A DNA stretch of 5,903 bases from contig JAISAR010000057.1 of the NCBI GenBank assembly GCA_031266615.1, positions 1 to 5,903 on the forward strand. Direction: 5' to 3'. Under the pieces are notes generated by a model, which did no database searches, was not told the DNA's origin, and saw only the letters and a list, made by a program, of their open reading frames with translations. Shown piece by piece: positions 1-5,598 of the stretch (its first letter is position 1; the number at the start of each line of letters is the position of its first letter). The DNA comes from Rickettsiales bacterium. GTDB lineage: Bacteria > Pseudomonadota > Alphaproteobacteria > Rickettsiales > Anaplasmataceae. A program made the translations under genes and the position numbers.

Positions 1-47
1 TACAGCTCTTCTCCTATTGCTTTACTTTTTCCTGCCATAAAATTCAT
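1..47 (-). CDS. 5' end of an unidentified gene, cut by the window edge
   Basis: An open frame begins at the ATG at 47-45 and runs off the left edge. It reads MNFMAGKSKAIGEEL plus a partial codon. A second in-frame ATG at 38-36 (MAGKSK...) is an alternative start. The first is preferred because a weak purine-rich stretch (AGAAAG, about 7 nt upstream) precedes it, whereas nothing like a ribosome binding site precedes the second. It lies 52 nt after the stop of the gene at 100-1221 on the same strand, with no obvious terminator between, so co-transcription is possible. Fifteen residues are too few to name a product. Confidence 0.45.
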   Translation of the reverse strand, partial: MNFMAGKSKAIGEEL

Positions 48-99
48 GTTTATTCTTTCTAGCCTCAATTATTTATAGTTTTTACTATTTGTCTATCTA

Positions 100-1221
100 T
101 TAGTGGAGATTGGTATGAGCTCGTTCGAGCTCACGTTGTAAATCATTCCTCTGCTTGTTTAACTCTTTAATTTCTTGCTGAGTTGCAATTGGTTGGAAGT
201 CAGTTTCCATCTGAGTCTCAGCGTGTTGTGTAGTAACTTCTGTCTGAGTTTCAGTATGCTGTAAACCAACTTTCGTTTGAGTTGCAATTGGTCTAGAATC
301 AATTCCCATCTGGGTTGCAACCTGCCGTGAATCAACCTCTGTTTGAGTTGATGCATCGCTATTAGTAGGAGAAATAGGACTATTGTCAGCATCATGTCCA
401 GGATGTACCTCTTGTTTCTCTATTTCCTTGTCTTGGTTGCTCCTTGTAGGTTCACTATTTCGTGAGTCATTATCAGCAGTGGGTACAACATCAGGCAATG
501 GTGCAGTCTTATTCTTTTCCGATAATGCTTTCACGGCATCATATAAGGAGAGGCCTTGAATGTATAATTCCTTATTTAGCCTTATTAATTCCCAAAACTC
601 CTTCGATGGTGATTCAAAATCTCTACCATCAAATTTTAGTATTTCAGTGATGCCATCACTACTTACGTTCATGACCATGGTACACATAAAAGTTTTCCCA
701 GATTTATCTGTCGCAGGCCAAGTGCTTGTCATTTCGTAATACGCACCCTCTTTAAATTCATAATATCTTTTTTTGTTTTCTTGATAAGCGTATATATCGT
801 GCTTTTTATCGCAATATACATTCAATTCACTAATATTTTTTTCTTGCTGTAAAATATCACTGATTCTTATTGGTTCATTTCCATCATGGTTAGTAAGGTT
901 AATGTTTAAAATTCTGTCAGCGTCATTAGTTTCTGTATAATAAGCCTGAAGCTCTATGTCTTTCCTTTCAAAATATTTACTTACAGCTTTTTTTGCCTGG
1001 TTTGCTAGTTCTATGTAGTGATCCAAATTTTTCTTACAGCTTTCGCTGAAAGATTTATCTATACACGCTTGCTTAAAATCCTCATCATTTATTAAGTCTC
1101 TTAACAGATCGTAAAATTCCCATTCATCCTGATAATATTTTCTTAGGGCAGTGAAGCTGTTTTTCTCTTTCATCTTCGCCAAAAACAGCTCTTTTTTCTG
1201 CATGAAAACATCCACTTGCAT
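100..1221 (-). CDS. Hypothetical protein with a C-terminal TQT/TQM 11-residue repeat array and terminal coiled coil; candidate host-directed protein
   Basis: This 373-residue protein belongs to no family I recognise. Residues 1-235 look globular and are rich in charged and aromatic residues (for example WEFYDLLRDL near 34-43 and KRYYEFKEGAYYEM near 151-164). There is no N-terminal signal peptide and no membrane segment. Residues 240-290 are a Ser/Asp/Asn/Pro/Thr-rich, probably disordered linker. Residues 292-346 are five exact 11-residue units: TQTEVDSRQVA, TQMGIDSRPIA, TQTKVGLQHTE, TQTEVTTQHAE, TQMETDFQPIA. A degenerate sixth unit starts TQQEI. Residues 350-368 have heptad-spaced hydrophobics (I351, L354, L361, L365), so a short coiled coil is likely. 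The start at 1221 is fixed by the strong ribosome binding site at 1227-1235; M7 is a weaker alternative. Regularly spaced TQT motifs resemble binding sites for eukaryotic dynein light chain LC8, so a secreted effector is a reasonable inference. The function is not established. The reading frame itself is secure. Confidence 0.85.
   Translation of the reverse strand: MQVDVFMQKKELFLAKMKEKNSFTALRKYYQDEWEFYDLLRDLINDEDFKQACIDKSFSESCKKNLDHYIELANQAKKAVSKYFERKDIELQAYYTETNDADRILNINLTNHDGNEPIRISDILQQEKNISELNVYCDKKHDIYAYQENKKRYYEFKEGAYYEMTSTWPATDKSGKTFMCTMVMNVSSDGITEILKFDGRDFESPSKEFWELIRLNKELYIQGLSLYDAVKALSEKNKTAPLPDVVPTADNDSRNSEPTRSNQDKEIEKQEVHPGHDADNSPISPTNSDASTQTEVDSRQVATQMGIDSRPIATQTKVGLQHTETQTEVTTQHAETQMETDFQPIATQQEIKELNKQRNDLQRELERAHTNLH
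116..133. repeat. Perfect inverted repeat near the 3' end of the hypothetical gene
   Basis: TGAGCTCG and CGAGCTCA flank a 2-nt centre (TT). In RNA it would fold as seven base pairs closed by a four-base loop. It lies inside the coding frame, encoding part of the coiled-coil end (RELERAH), about 13 nt before the stop codon. No T-run follows it on the minus strand, so it is not a standard intrinsic terminator. It may be a chance result of codons for charged residues. Confidence 0.5.
151..348 (-). repeat. 33-bp tandem repeat inside the hypothetical gene, five units plus one degenerate
   Basis: On the plus strand the units are 316-348, 283-315, 250-282, 217-249 and 184-216, each exactly 33 bp and each ending TGAGT or TGGGT. 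A decayed sixth unit lies at 151-183. Units starting at 184 and 283 share TGCAATTGGT; those at 217 and 250 share a TCAG start. The units have diverged at third positions and elsewhere but keep length and frame, so this is an older coding repeat under protein-level constraint and not a fresh slippage product. Such arrays can vary in copy number between strains. Confidence 0.85.
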
Positions 1222-1226
1222 AATAT

Positions 1227-1235
1227 ACCTCCTTT
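1227..1235 (-). promoter_or_regulatory. Strong Shine-Dalgarno sequence for the hypothetical gene
   Basis: The minus strand reads AAAGGAGGT, five nucleotides before the ATG at 1221-1219. It is the strongest ribosome binding site in the window. It settles the start in favour of codon 1 over M7, and suggests this gene is translated efficiently. Confidence 0.8.
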
Positions 1236-1424
1236 ACTATCTTACCCTAACAATATACCTGCTTTAAGAACAGCCAGGTTATTGAACCCTTTTTCTACGC
1301 TAACTTGTGGTTGAGCTTAATTGCATTAAAAATGACTACCAGCGTGAGACTCAAACTTAGATGTCTTGCTTTCTTGTTATAAATCCCTCACATACTCATA
1401 CCATAATACTACTTTAATAATAGC

Positions 1425-1430
1425 ATTATA
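1425..1430 (-). promoter_or_regulatory. Candidate -10 box for the hypothetical gene
   Basis: The minus strand reads a perfect TATAAT here. No good -35 hexamer is present at 16-18 nt upstream, where the sequence is roughly CAAAAT. If used, transcription would begin near 1418 and leave a leader of about 200 nt before the ATG at 1221. In DNA this AT-rich a lone TATAAT can occur by chance. Confidence 0.3.
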
Positions 1431-1472
1431 CCTTAAGTTATGCAAGAATTTTGATTGGATATAAGCACTGAT

Positions 1473-1495
1473 AAGGGTGCTGTGGAGGCACCCTT
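1473..1495. repeat. GC-rich perfect hairpin, 8-bp arms and 7-nt loop
   Basis: AAGGGTGC and GCACCCTT flank a loop of TGTGGAG. The stem is much more GC-rich than its surroundings. On the minus strand a T6 run comes before it, not after, and on the plus strand it is followed by C and six A, so neither direction gives a classical intrinsic terminator. Possible roles are a second part of the helicase transcript end, an RNA-processing or stability stem, or a copy of a dispersed palindromic repeat. Confidence 0.6.
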
Positions 1496-1496
1496 C

Positions 1497-1553
1497 AAAA
1501 AATTTGGATATCTATTGAGAACAGTTAAGATTTTTCATTCATTCTCAGATATC
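1497..1553 (-). terminator. Probable transcription terminator of the cold-shock/helicase operon
   Basis: Read on the minus strand, GATATCTGAGAA (1553-1542) pairs with the sequence at 1521-1507, which carries the complementary arm with a 3-nt bulge. The loop is about 20 nt. The stem is followed by CAAA and then six T (1502-1497). It starts about 47 nt after the helicase stop codon. The stem is AT-rich, bulged and not directly followed by the T-run, so it is a weak intrinsic terminator at best. The GC-rich hairpin just beyond could assist. Confidence 0.4.
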
Positions 1554-1599
1554 TAGCCACTTTTCAAATCACTTTTCCTTATTTTTTATATTTGAATTT

Positions 1600-2853
1600 C
1601 TAAAAAATAGAAGAGTGTACATTTTGTAGCGCTCTGCTTCTCTCTTTGAAAGTATTGATCCTTTTCTTACTATATCTAGTTTTCAGTGCACTTGGTCTTT
1701 TAAAGGTTTTTTTACTACTACGTTTTTTGAATTGCACGTTGGAGTCAAAATTTAACTCCCCTTTTTTGTCTGCAAGTGCAGGTAGCCTTCTCTTATCTTG
1801 AGGTGTAACGAAAGATAATGCGTATCCTTCAGCTCCAGCGCGTGCAGTCCTACCTATGCGGTGAATGTAGTCAGCTTGCGATTGCGGCACATCATAATTG
1901 ATAACGTGTTGAATGTGGGGAATATCAAGACCACGAGAGGCAACATCTGTTGCAACCATGATTTGATTGCGACCACGACGAAAGGAATTGATTACTCTTT
2001 CGCGCTTGTGCTGTCTTAAATCACCATGAATTGCCAAAGCGCTATAGCTATCTTCGCGCAATTTGTTAGCCAGCTGATCTGCTCCTTGCTTTGTTTTGAC
2101 AAAAATAATGATTGATCCTTCACGTTGACATAGTTGTGTAACAAGTTTGCCATATTTTTCTGATTCTGATGCATAAATAACTTCTTGCTTGATTTTCGTA
2201 GAAGTTGTAGCTTCATGCTCAACAGAAACACGTTCTGGCTGACTGAGATACTTTTCAGCAAGTTTAACTATATCACCAGGAAGAGTTGCAGAGAACATAA
2301 GGGTTTGCCGTATTTTTGGCAGATATTTCATAATCTCTTCAATTTGAATTCCAAAACCCATATCGAACATACGGTCTGTTTCATCAAGCACAAGAGTGTT
2401 GATATTGTGAGTAATCAAAGTTTTACGTGCAATATGGTCTATAATACGACCAGGGGTGCCTATTACAATTCGCGGTTTTTTTCTTAACTGATTTAGCTGC
2501 TTGAAGATAGGCTCACCACCAATTAGTAAGGCAATCTTTAACACGGAATTTTGAAACAAGAGTTTTCTTATCTCATTCGTTACCTGCTGTGCTAGCTCTC
2601 GGGTTGGTACTATAACCAAGGCTGAACTAGCATTAGATTCATCTAACAACTTGGCAACCAACGGAATAGCAAACGCCAAAGTTTTTCCAGTTCCTGTTTG
2701 AGCAGACCCGAGAATGTCTTTACCCTGCAGAGCTAAAGGAATTGCCTGTATTTGAATCGGAGTTGGAACAGAAAGATTATGTTTGTCTAGAGCTCGCCTA
2801 AGTAAAACTGGAAGATTCATCTCCTGAAAGCTGCTCACAAAAACTTTTACCAT
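1600..2853 (-). CDS. rhlE: DEAD-box ATP-dependent RNA helicase, RhlE type
   Basis: It unwinds short RNA duplexes using ATP and in this family serves ribosome assembly and RNA turnover in the cytoplasm. All core motifs are present (417-residue numbering from the ATG): the Q motif with the upstream Phe and PTPIQ (30-34), motif I AQTGTGKT (51-58), Ia PTRELA (83-88), Ib TPGR (133-136), II DETD (157-160), III SAT (188-190), the V region ATDVASRGLD (301-310) and VI HRIGRTARAG (331-340). Motif II is DETD instead of DEAD. The tail from about 375 is short and rich in Lys/Arg, suiting non-specific RNA binding. The ATG at 2853 is chosen; a TTG directly before it at 2856 would add one residue. No good ribosome binding site is visible, but the cold-shock gene stops only 10 nt upstream, so translational coupling is likely. 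The RhlE subgroup call is less certain than the family. Confidence 0.92.
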   Translation of the reverse strand: MVKVFVSSFQEMNLPVLLRRALDKHNLSVPTPIQIQAIPLALQGKDILGSAQTGTGKTLAFAIPLVAKLLDESNASSALVIVPTRELAQQVTNEIRKLLFQNSVLKIALLIGGEPIFKQLNQLRKKPRIVIGTPGRIIDHIARKTLITHNINTLVLDETDRMFDMGFGIQIEEIMKYLPKIRQTLMFSATLPGDIVKLAEKYLSQPERVSVEHEATTSTKIKQEVIYASESEKYGKLVTQLCQREGSIIIFVKTKQGADQLANKLREDSYSALAIHGDLRQHKRERVINSFRRGRNQIMVATDVASRGLDIPHIQHVINYDVPQSQADYIHRIGRTARAGAEGYALSFVTPQDKRRLPALADKKGELNFDSNVQFKKRSSKKTFKRPSALKTRYSKKRINTFKERSRALQNVHSSIF

Positions 2854-2863
2854 CAAAATACGA

Positions 2864-3118
2864 TTAGTCTTCTAGCAACTTTAAATTTATTGCAGATTTT
2901 TTCTCCTCTCCATTTCTACCTCGCTCCTCTTTGAGCTCATAGCTTACTCTTTCTCCTTTTATTCCCTTCTCCTTATTTTCTCCTCTAAGTGAATCAGGTC
3001 TTATTCCTGAACGCTCTAACGTACTGATATGTACGAAAATATCACTTCCTTTAGCCTCTGGCTTAATAAAACCATAACCTTTTTCGGCATTAAACCACTT
3101 TATATTACCAAATTCCAT
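2864..3118 (-). CDS. csp: Cold-shock-domain protein (CspA family)
   Basis: This 84-residue single cold-shock domain binds single-stranded RNA or DNA and acts as an RNA chaperone. The hallmarks are KWFNAEKGYGFI (7-18), which contains the RNP1 aromatic patch, and DIFVHIS (26-32), which is RNP2. A hydrophilic Lys/Glu/Gly-rich loop at about 44-71 makes it some 15 residues longer than E. coli CspA; the C-terminal strand (SAINLKLL) is kept. The minus strand has AGGAG eight nucleotides before the ATG, which supports this start. It is followed after 10 nt by the RNA helicase gene, so the two are almost certainly co-transcribed, pairing a chaperone that holds RNA open with an enzyme that opens it. Whether expression responds to temperature cannot be read from the sequence. 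Confidence 0.93.
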   Translation of the reverse strand: MEFGNIKWFNAEKGYGFIKPEAKGSDIFVHISTLERSGIRPDSLRGENKEKGIKGERVSYELKEERGRNGEEKKSAINLKLLED

Positions 3119-3174
3119 TTAAACAACTCCTAAAACTATTAACTAACATTACTAATGTGATGAAAAACTTTGAA

Positions 3175-3195
3175 ATTATAATTGGGAATGCCCAA
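3175..3195 (-). promoter_or_regulatory. Candidate promoter with overlapping inverted repeat upstream of the cold-shock gene
   Basis: The minus strand has TATAAT at 3180-3175. Directly upstream, in the spacer position, is the inverted repeat TTGGG-CATT-CCCAA (3195-3182). No clear -35 hexamer is found at 16-18 nt. Transcription would start near 3168 and give a leader of about 50 nt that contains a small stem (ACATT/AATGT, 3146-3158). The inverted repeat could be an operator or part of the pmbA transcript end; the sequence does not decide. Confidence 0.35.
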
Positions 3196-3257
3196 AGCTT
3201 AGCCATTGAAACTAAACTTCTATACTCCATAGTCTATCCTAACATTACACATTCATA

Positions 3258-3274
3258 GTACACAATTATTGTAC
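3258..3274 (-). terminator. Weak stem after pmbA
   Basis: GTACA and TGTAC pair across a 7-nt AT loop, about 18 nt after the pmbA stop codon. No T-run follows on the minus strand. It may help end the atpG-pmbA transcript or may be chance; it is the only stem close to the pmbA stop. Confidence 0.2.
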
Positions 3275-3292
3275 CTGATGCAACTAAATTTT

Positions 3293-4627
3293 CTAATTGT
3301 TAAGCGAGCCTGCAACTGTCATTTCACTAACTTTAATCGTTGGTGAATTAAATTGCCCACAAAAAGTTAAATCGCTTGCAACAACTAAGTTGCTAAACAT
3401 ATCTTTTAAATTGCTGGCAACAGTAATCTCGTGTATTGGATAGGTTATTTTTCCATTCTCTATAAAAAATCCTGATGCGCCTTGACTGTAATCACCATTG
3501 ATCAGATTAACACCGAAACCAAATAAATCAGTTATGTATATCCCCTCTTTCACTTCCTCAATTAATTCCTCAAATGATATATTGCTATTTTCGATATAAA
3601 GGTTACTAGCTGTAGGAGCAATTGCGGCATTACCTGCACGAGTTGCATTTCCAGTTGTTTTCAAGTTTAATTTTTTAGCCGAATATAGATCTAAAATCCA
3701 ATTTTGTAGTACTCCATTCTTTATAAGCGTATTTTTCCTGCTGGTTATTCCTTCTCCATCAAATGGTCTTGATTCTATACCCCTTGGCAATAATGGGTCA
3801 TCAATAATGTTGATTCTATCGTTGAAAATCTGAGTATTTAAATTATTTCTCAAAAAAGAGCTATTACTTACTATGTTACTGCCATTTATAGCGGAAGCAA
3901 AACTTTTCACTAACTCTTTTGCTGCTCTTTTTTCAAAAATAACCGGAAATTTACCAGTTTTGATTGTGCGTGAATTCAATTGATCAATTGCTCTTTTTGC
4001 TGCCTCTTTTCCTATTAATTCTGGTGACTTTAAATCGCCGAAATTGCACGCTACATCGTAGTCATAGCCAACCTTCATTCCACTTTCTTCTCCAGCAACA
4101 ACGGAAACTTGATTAACAAAGGTTGATTTGCTAAATGAGCCAATAAAACCAGAAACGGTAGATAATGCTGTGTTTACCAAGGTATGTGAAGAAGAGGCCC
4201 CTTCGGAGTTAATGATATTTTTATGCGCAAGAGCTGAATTTTCTGCGGCTTCAGCAATCCCTTTTAAATTATCAATAGTTACAACATTATTGTCTAAGAT
4301 ACCTAAGTCTGCAGAAGAGGTATAATTATCTCCACCTATGGCAAAATTAATGTAAGGATCTTCTGGTGCGTTCTTTGCCATTTCTACTACTTGATTGACC
4401 GTATCATCAAGGTTGTTTAAATCATTCGTAGAAATATATGCAACTTTGGTCTTGCCTGCTATAGCTCTAATTCCTATCGTGCAATTCTTAGATTGTGATA
4501 TTTGTTCAATTTTTGATAGCCGTTGAGAAACCGAGATTTTGTTGGTTTCATATATTGTAACTTCTGCATCTTGGTTCTGCTTTTTTATTAGTTTGATGAT
4601 ATCTGCTGCAATATTTAGTATATTCAT
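3293..4627 (-). CDS. pmbA: PmbA/TldE, non-catalytic subunit of the TldD-TldE metalloprotease
   Basis: The 444-residue length is close to E. coli PmbA (450). The C-terminal half carries the family signature: SRPFDGEG (286-293), the segment LYSAKKLNLKTTGNA (314-328), GDYSQGASGFFIENG (378-392), and YPIHEITVASNLKDMF (396-411). The HExxxH zinc motif of the active partner TldD is absent; the aligned area near 236-245 reads AKELVKSFAS. This is normal for PmbA and separates it from TldD. In other bacteria the heterodimer degrades partly unfolded peptides, matures microcin B17 and removes the antitoxin CcdA. A tldD gene must lie elsewhere for the complex to form. The start at 4627 has an AAGGGG ribosome binding site six nucleotides upstream. 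The gene begins 18 nt after atpG stops, so it is read from the atpG promoter. No frameshift or truncation is seen. Confidence 0.95.
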   Translation of the reverse strand: MNILNIAADIIKLIKKQNQDAEVTIYETNKISVSQRLSKIEQISQSKNCTIGIRAIAGKTKVAYISTNDLNNLDDTVNQVVEMAKNAPEDPYINFAIGGDNYTSSADLGILDNNVVTIDNLKGIAEAAENSALAHKNIINSEGASSSHTLVNTALSTVSGFIGSFSKSTFVNQVSVVAGEESGMKVGYDYDVACNFGDLKSPELIGKEAAKRAIDQLNSRTIKTGKFPVIFEKRAAKELVKSFASAINGSNIVSNSSFLRNNLNTQIFNDRINIIDDPLLPRGIESRPFDGEGITSRKNTLIKNGVLQNWILDLYSAKKLNLKTTGNATRAGNAAIAPTASNLYIENSNISFEELIEEVKEGIYITDLFGFGVNLINGDYSQGASGFFIENGKITYPIHEITVASNLKDMFSNLVVASDLTFCGQFNSPTIKVSEMTVAGSLNN

Positions 4628-4645
4628 TTCTTACCCCTTAGGTTT

Positions 4646-5518
4646 CTATAAAGATTCTGCACCACCTATGACTTCGATCAAGTCAGTTGTAATTGCCGCT
4701 TGACGAGAGCGATTATAAAGCAGTGCTAGCTTATTCAGCATCTCTTTAGTGTTTCTATTTGCTGATTCCATTGCAACCATTCTAGCACTATTCTCACTTG
4801 CTGCACTCTCAAGTAAAGCAGAGTAAAGGGCAGCTGTAACGTAACTTTGAATCAAAGATCGTAAAATAAATTCAGTATTTTGTGGCTCATATTCGTAGCT
4901 GTAATCTGTTGTTGGATCAGCCAGAGAGTTATCAATCAAAGATGAGTCTTTACTCCATGGTTTTATTGTTTCCAACATTGGTTTTTGTGTGAAAGTATTA
5001 TAAAACTTGTTATAGAAAACCTCAATTTTATTGTACTTATTGAGATCCATACTATCAATCAAGGATTCTATATGCCTTAGCGTAATTCCCTTGCTATTTT
5101 CAATTTTTAAAATACTTTTAGAGTCAAACCTATTTTTACCTATATCAAAAGCTTTTTTACCCCAAAATATAATATCTACCCTTTTGCCATTTGTGATTAA
5201 TTTACTTACATGCTCTTGACTAAATTTGACAATGGAAGAATTAAAGTTGCCGCATAAGCCGCGATCAGATGCAATAATAAATACTAGGTGAGGATCATCA
5301 TCACTAGTGTTTAAAACTTTTGCCAGTAATTCTTGATCAACCGCTAACACTAATGAAGAAACAATGCTATGCAGCTTAGATATATACAATTTTGAATTTG
5401 ATAACTTTTTTTGGCTCTGTAATAACTTCGCTGCAGAAACCATTTGCATTATTTTTGTAGTTTTCTGTACAGACCTAATATTCTTAATTCTTAAGGATAA
5501 TTCCTTTAAGCTCTTCAT
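4646..5518 (-). CDS. atpG: F1F0 ATP synthase gamma subunit
   Basis: The gamma subunit is the rotor shaft of F1: its N- and C-terminal helices form a coiled coil inside the alpha3-beta3 ring and couple proton flow to ATP synthesis at the inner membrane. The protein has 290 residues, close to E. coli (287). Conserved blocks are the N-terminal helix SLKELSLRIKNIRSVQKTTK (3-22) with MQMVSAAKL (24-32), the central SDRGLCGNFN (84-93), and the C-terminal helix SENSARMVAMESA (241-253) through RQAAIT and the terminal LIEVIGGAESL. The start matches the family start. No good Shine-Dalgarno is visible; the promoter at 5537-5565 would leave a leader of only about 10-12 nt. No other ATP synthase gene is adjacent, in keeping with the scattered ATP synthase genes of Rickettsiales. 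pmbA follows after 18 nt in the same operon. Confidence 0.97.
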   Translation of the reverse strand: MKSLKELSLRIKNIRSVQKTTKIMQMVSAAKLLQSQKKLSNSKLYISKLHSIVSSLVLAVDQELLAKVLNTSDDDPHLVFIIASDRGLCGNFNSSIVKFSQEHVSKLITNGKRVDIIFWGKKAFDIGKNRFDSKSILKIENSKGITLRHIESLIDSMDLNKYNKIEVFYNKFYNTFTQKPMLETIKPWSKDSSLIDNSLADPTTDYSYEYEPQNTEFILRSLIQSYVTAALYSALLESAASENSARMVAMESANRNTKEMLNKLALLYNRSRQAAITTDLIEVIGGAESL

Positions 5519-5536
5519 TCTATATACAACTCTGAT

Positions 5537-5565
5537 TTATTAAAATATACAATTGTTCGTGTCAA
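5537..5565 (-). promoter_or_regulatory. Sigma70-type promoter of the atpG-pmbA operon
   Basis: The minus strand has a perfect -35 TTGACA (5565-5560), a 17-nt spacer and a -10 TAATAA (5542-5537, four of six matches to TATAAT). Transcription would start near 5530, only about 12 nt before the atpG ATG. It is the best-formed promoter in the window and lies directly upstream of a gene that needs one. Confidence 0.6.
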
Positions 5566-5582
5566 AAAACAAGTTTTTTTGA
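5562..5582. repeat. A/T-tract inverted repeat overlapping the atpG -35 box
   Basis: TCAAAAAAC and GTTTTTTTGA pair around a 2-nt centre, with one extra T in the right arm. The element overlaps the -35 hexamer of atpG. Possible roles are a bent or upstream promoter element, or a weak bidirectional terminator separating the operon from the decayed frame to its right. No function is shown. Confidence 0.4.
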
Positions 5583-5598
5583 TATGAAGAAGATATAA

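Larger units (their letters stand above)
1222..1599. other. 378-nt intergenic region between the helicase gene and the hypothetical gene
   Basis: No convincing coding frame was found on either strand. The part next to the helicase holds an AT-rich stretch, an interrupted inverted repeat (1507-1553), a T6 run on the minus strand and a GC-rich hairpin (1473-1495). The middle holds a TATAAT box reading toward the hypothetical gene, and the last bases are its ribosome binding site. I see nothing recognisable in 1240-1420 apart from a weak GGTT/AACC inverted repeat near 1278-1289. Confidence 0.6.

Noticed and set aside
159..395. A second minus-strand open frame of 78 codons inside the repeat region
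   Set aside because: It is the out-of-frame reading of the 33-bp repeats; a repeat whose length is a multiple of three keeps all frames open. It has no ribosome binding site of its own.
462..650. Plus-strand frame of 62 codons opposite the hypothetical gene
   Set aside because: Antisense shadow with no domain and no ribosome binding site.
1222..1599. A tRNA, small RNA gene or CRISPR array in the large spacer
   Set aside because: No cloverleaf, no repeat-spacer pattern and no conserved RNA motif could be recognised; only the two stems are supported.
2016..2487. Two further frames within the helicase gene, one on each strand
   Set aside because: The helicase motifs run unbroken through this region, so these are shadows.
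2932..2939. TGAGCTCA palindrome in the cold-shock gene, resembling an arm of the inverted repeat at 116-133
   Set aside because: An eight-base palindrome shared between two coding regions is readily explained by codons for Glu-Leu-Lys or Arg-Ala-His; no surrounding similarity was seen.
4128..4325. Plus-strand frame of 65 codons opposite pmbA
   Set aside because: Antisense to a well-conserved gene, with no recognisable content.
5031..5219. Hydrophobic plus-strand frame opposite atpG that could look like a small membrane protein
   Set aside because: The hydrophobic look comes from reading AT-rich, Lys/Asp/Asn-coding DNA backwards; atpG is intact through it.
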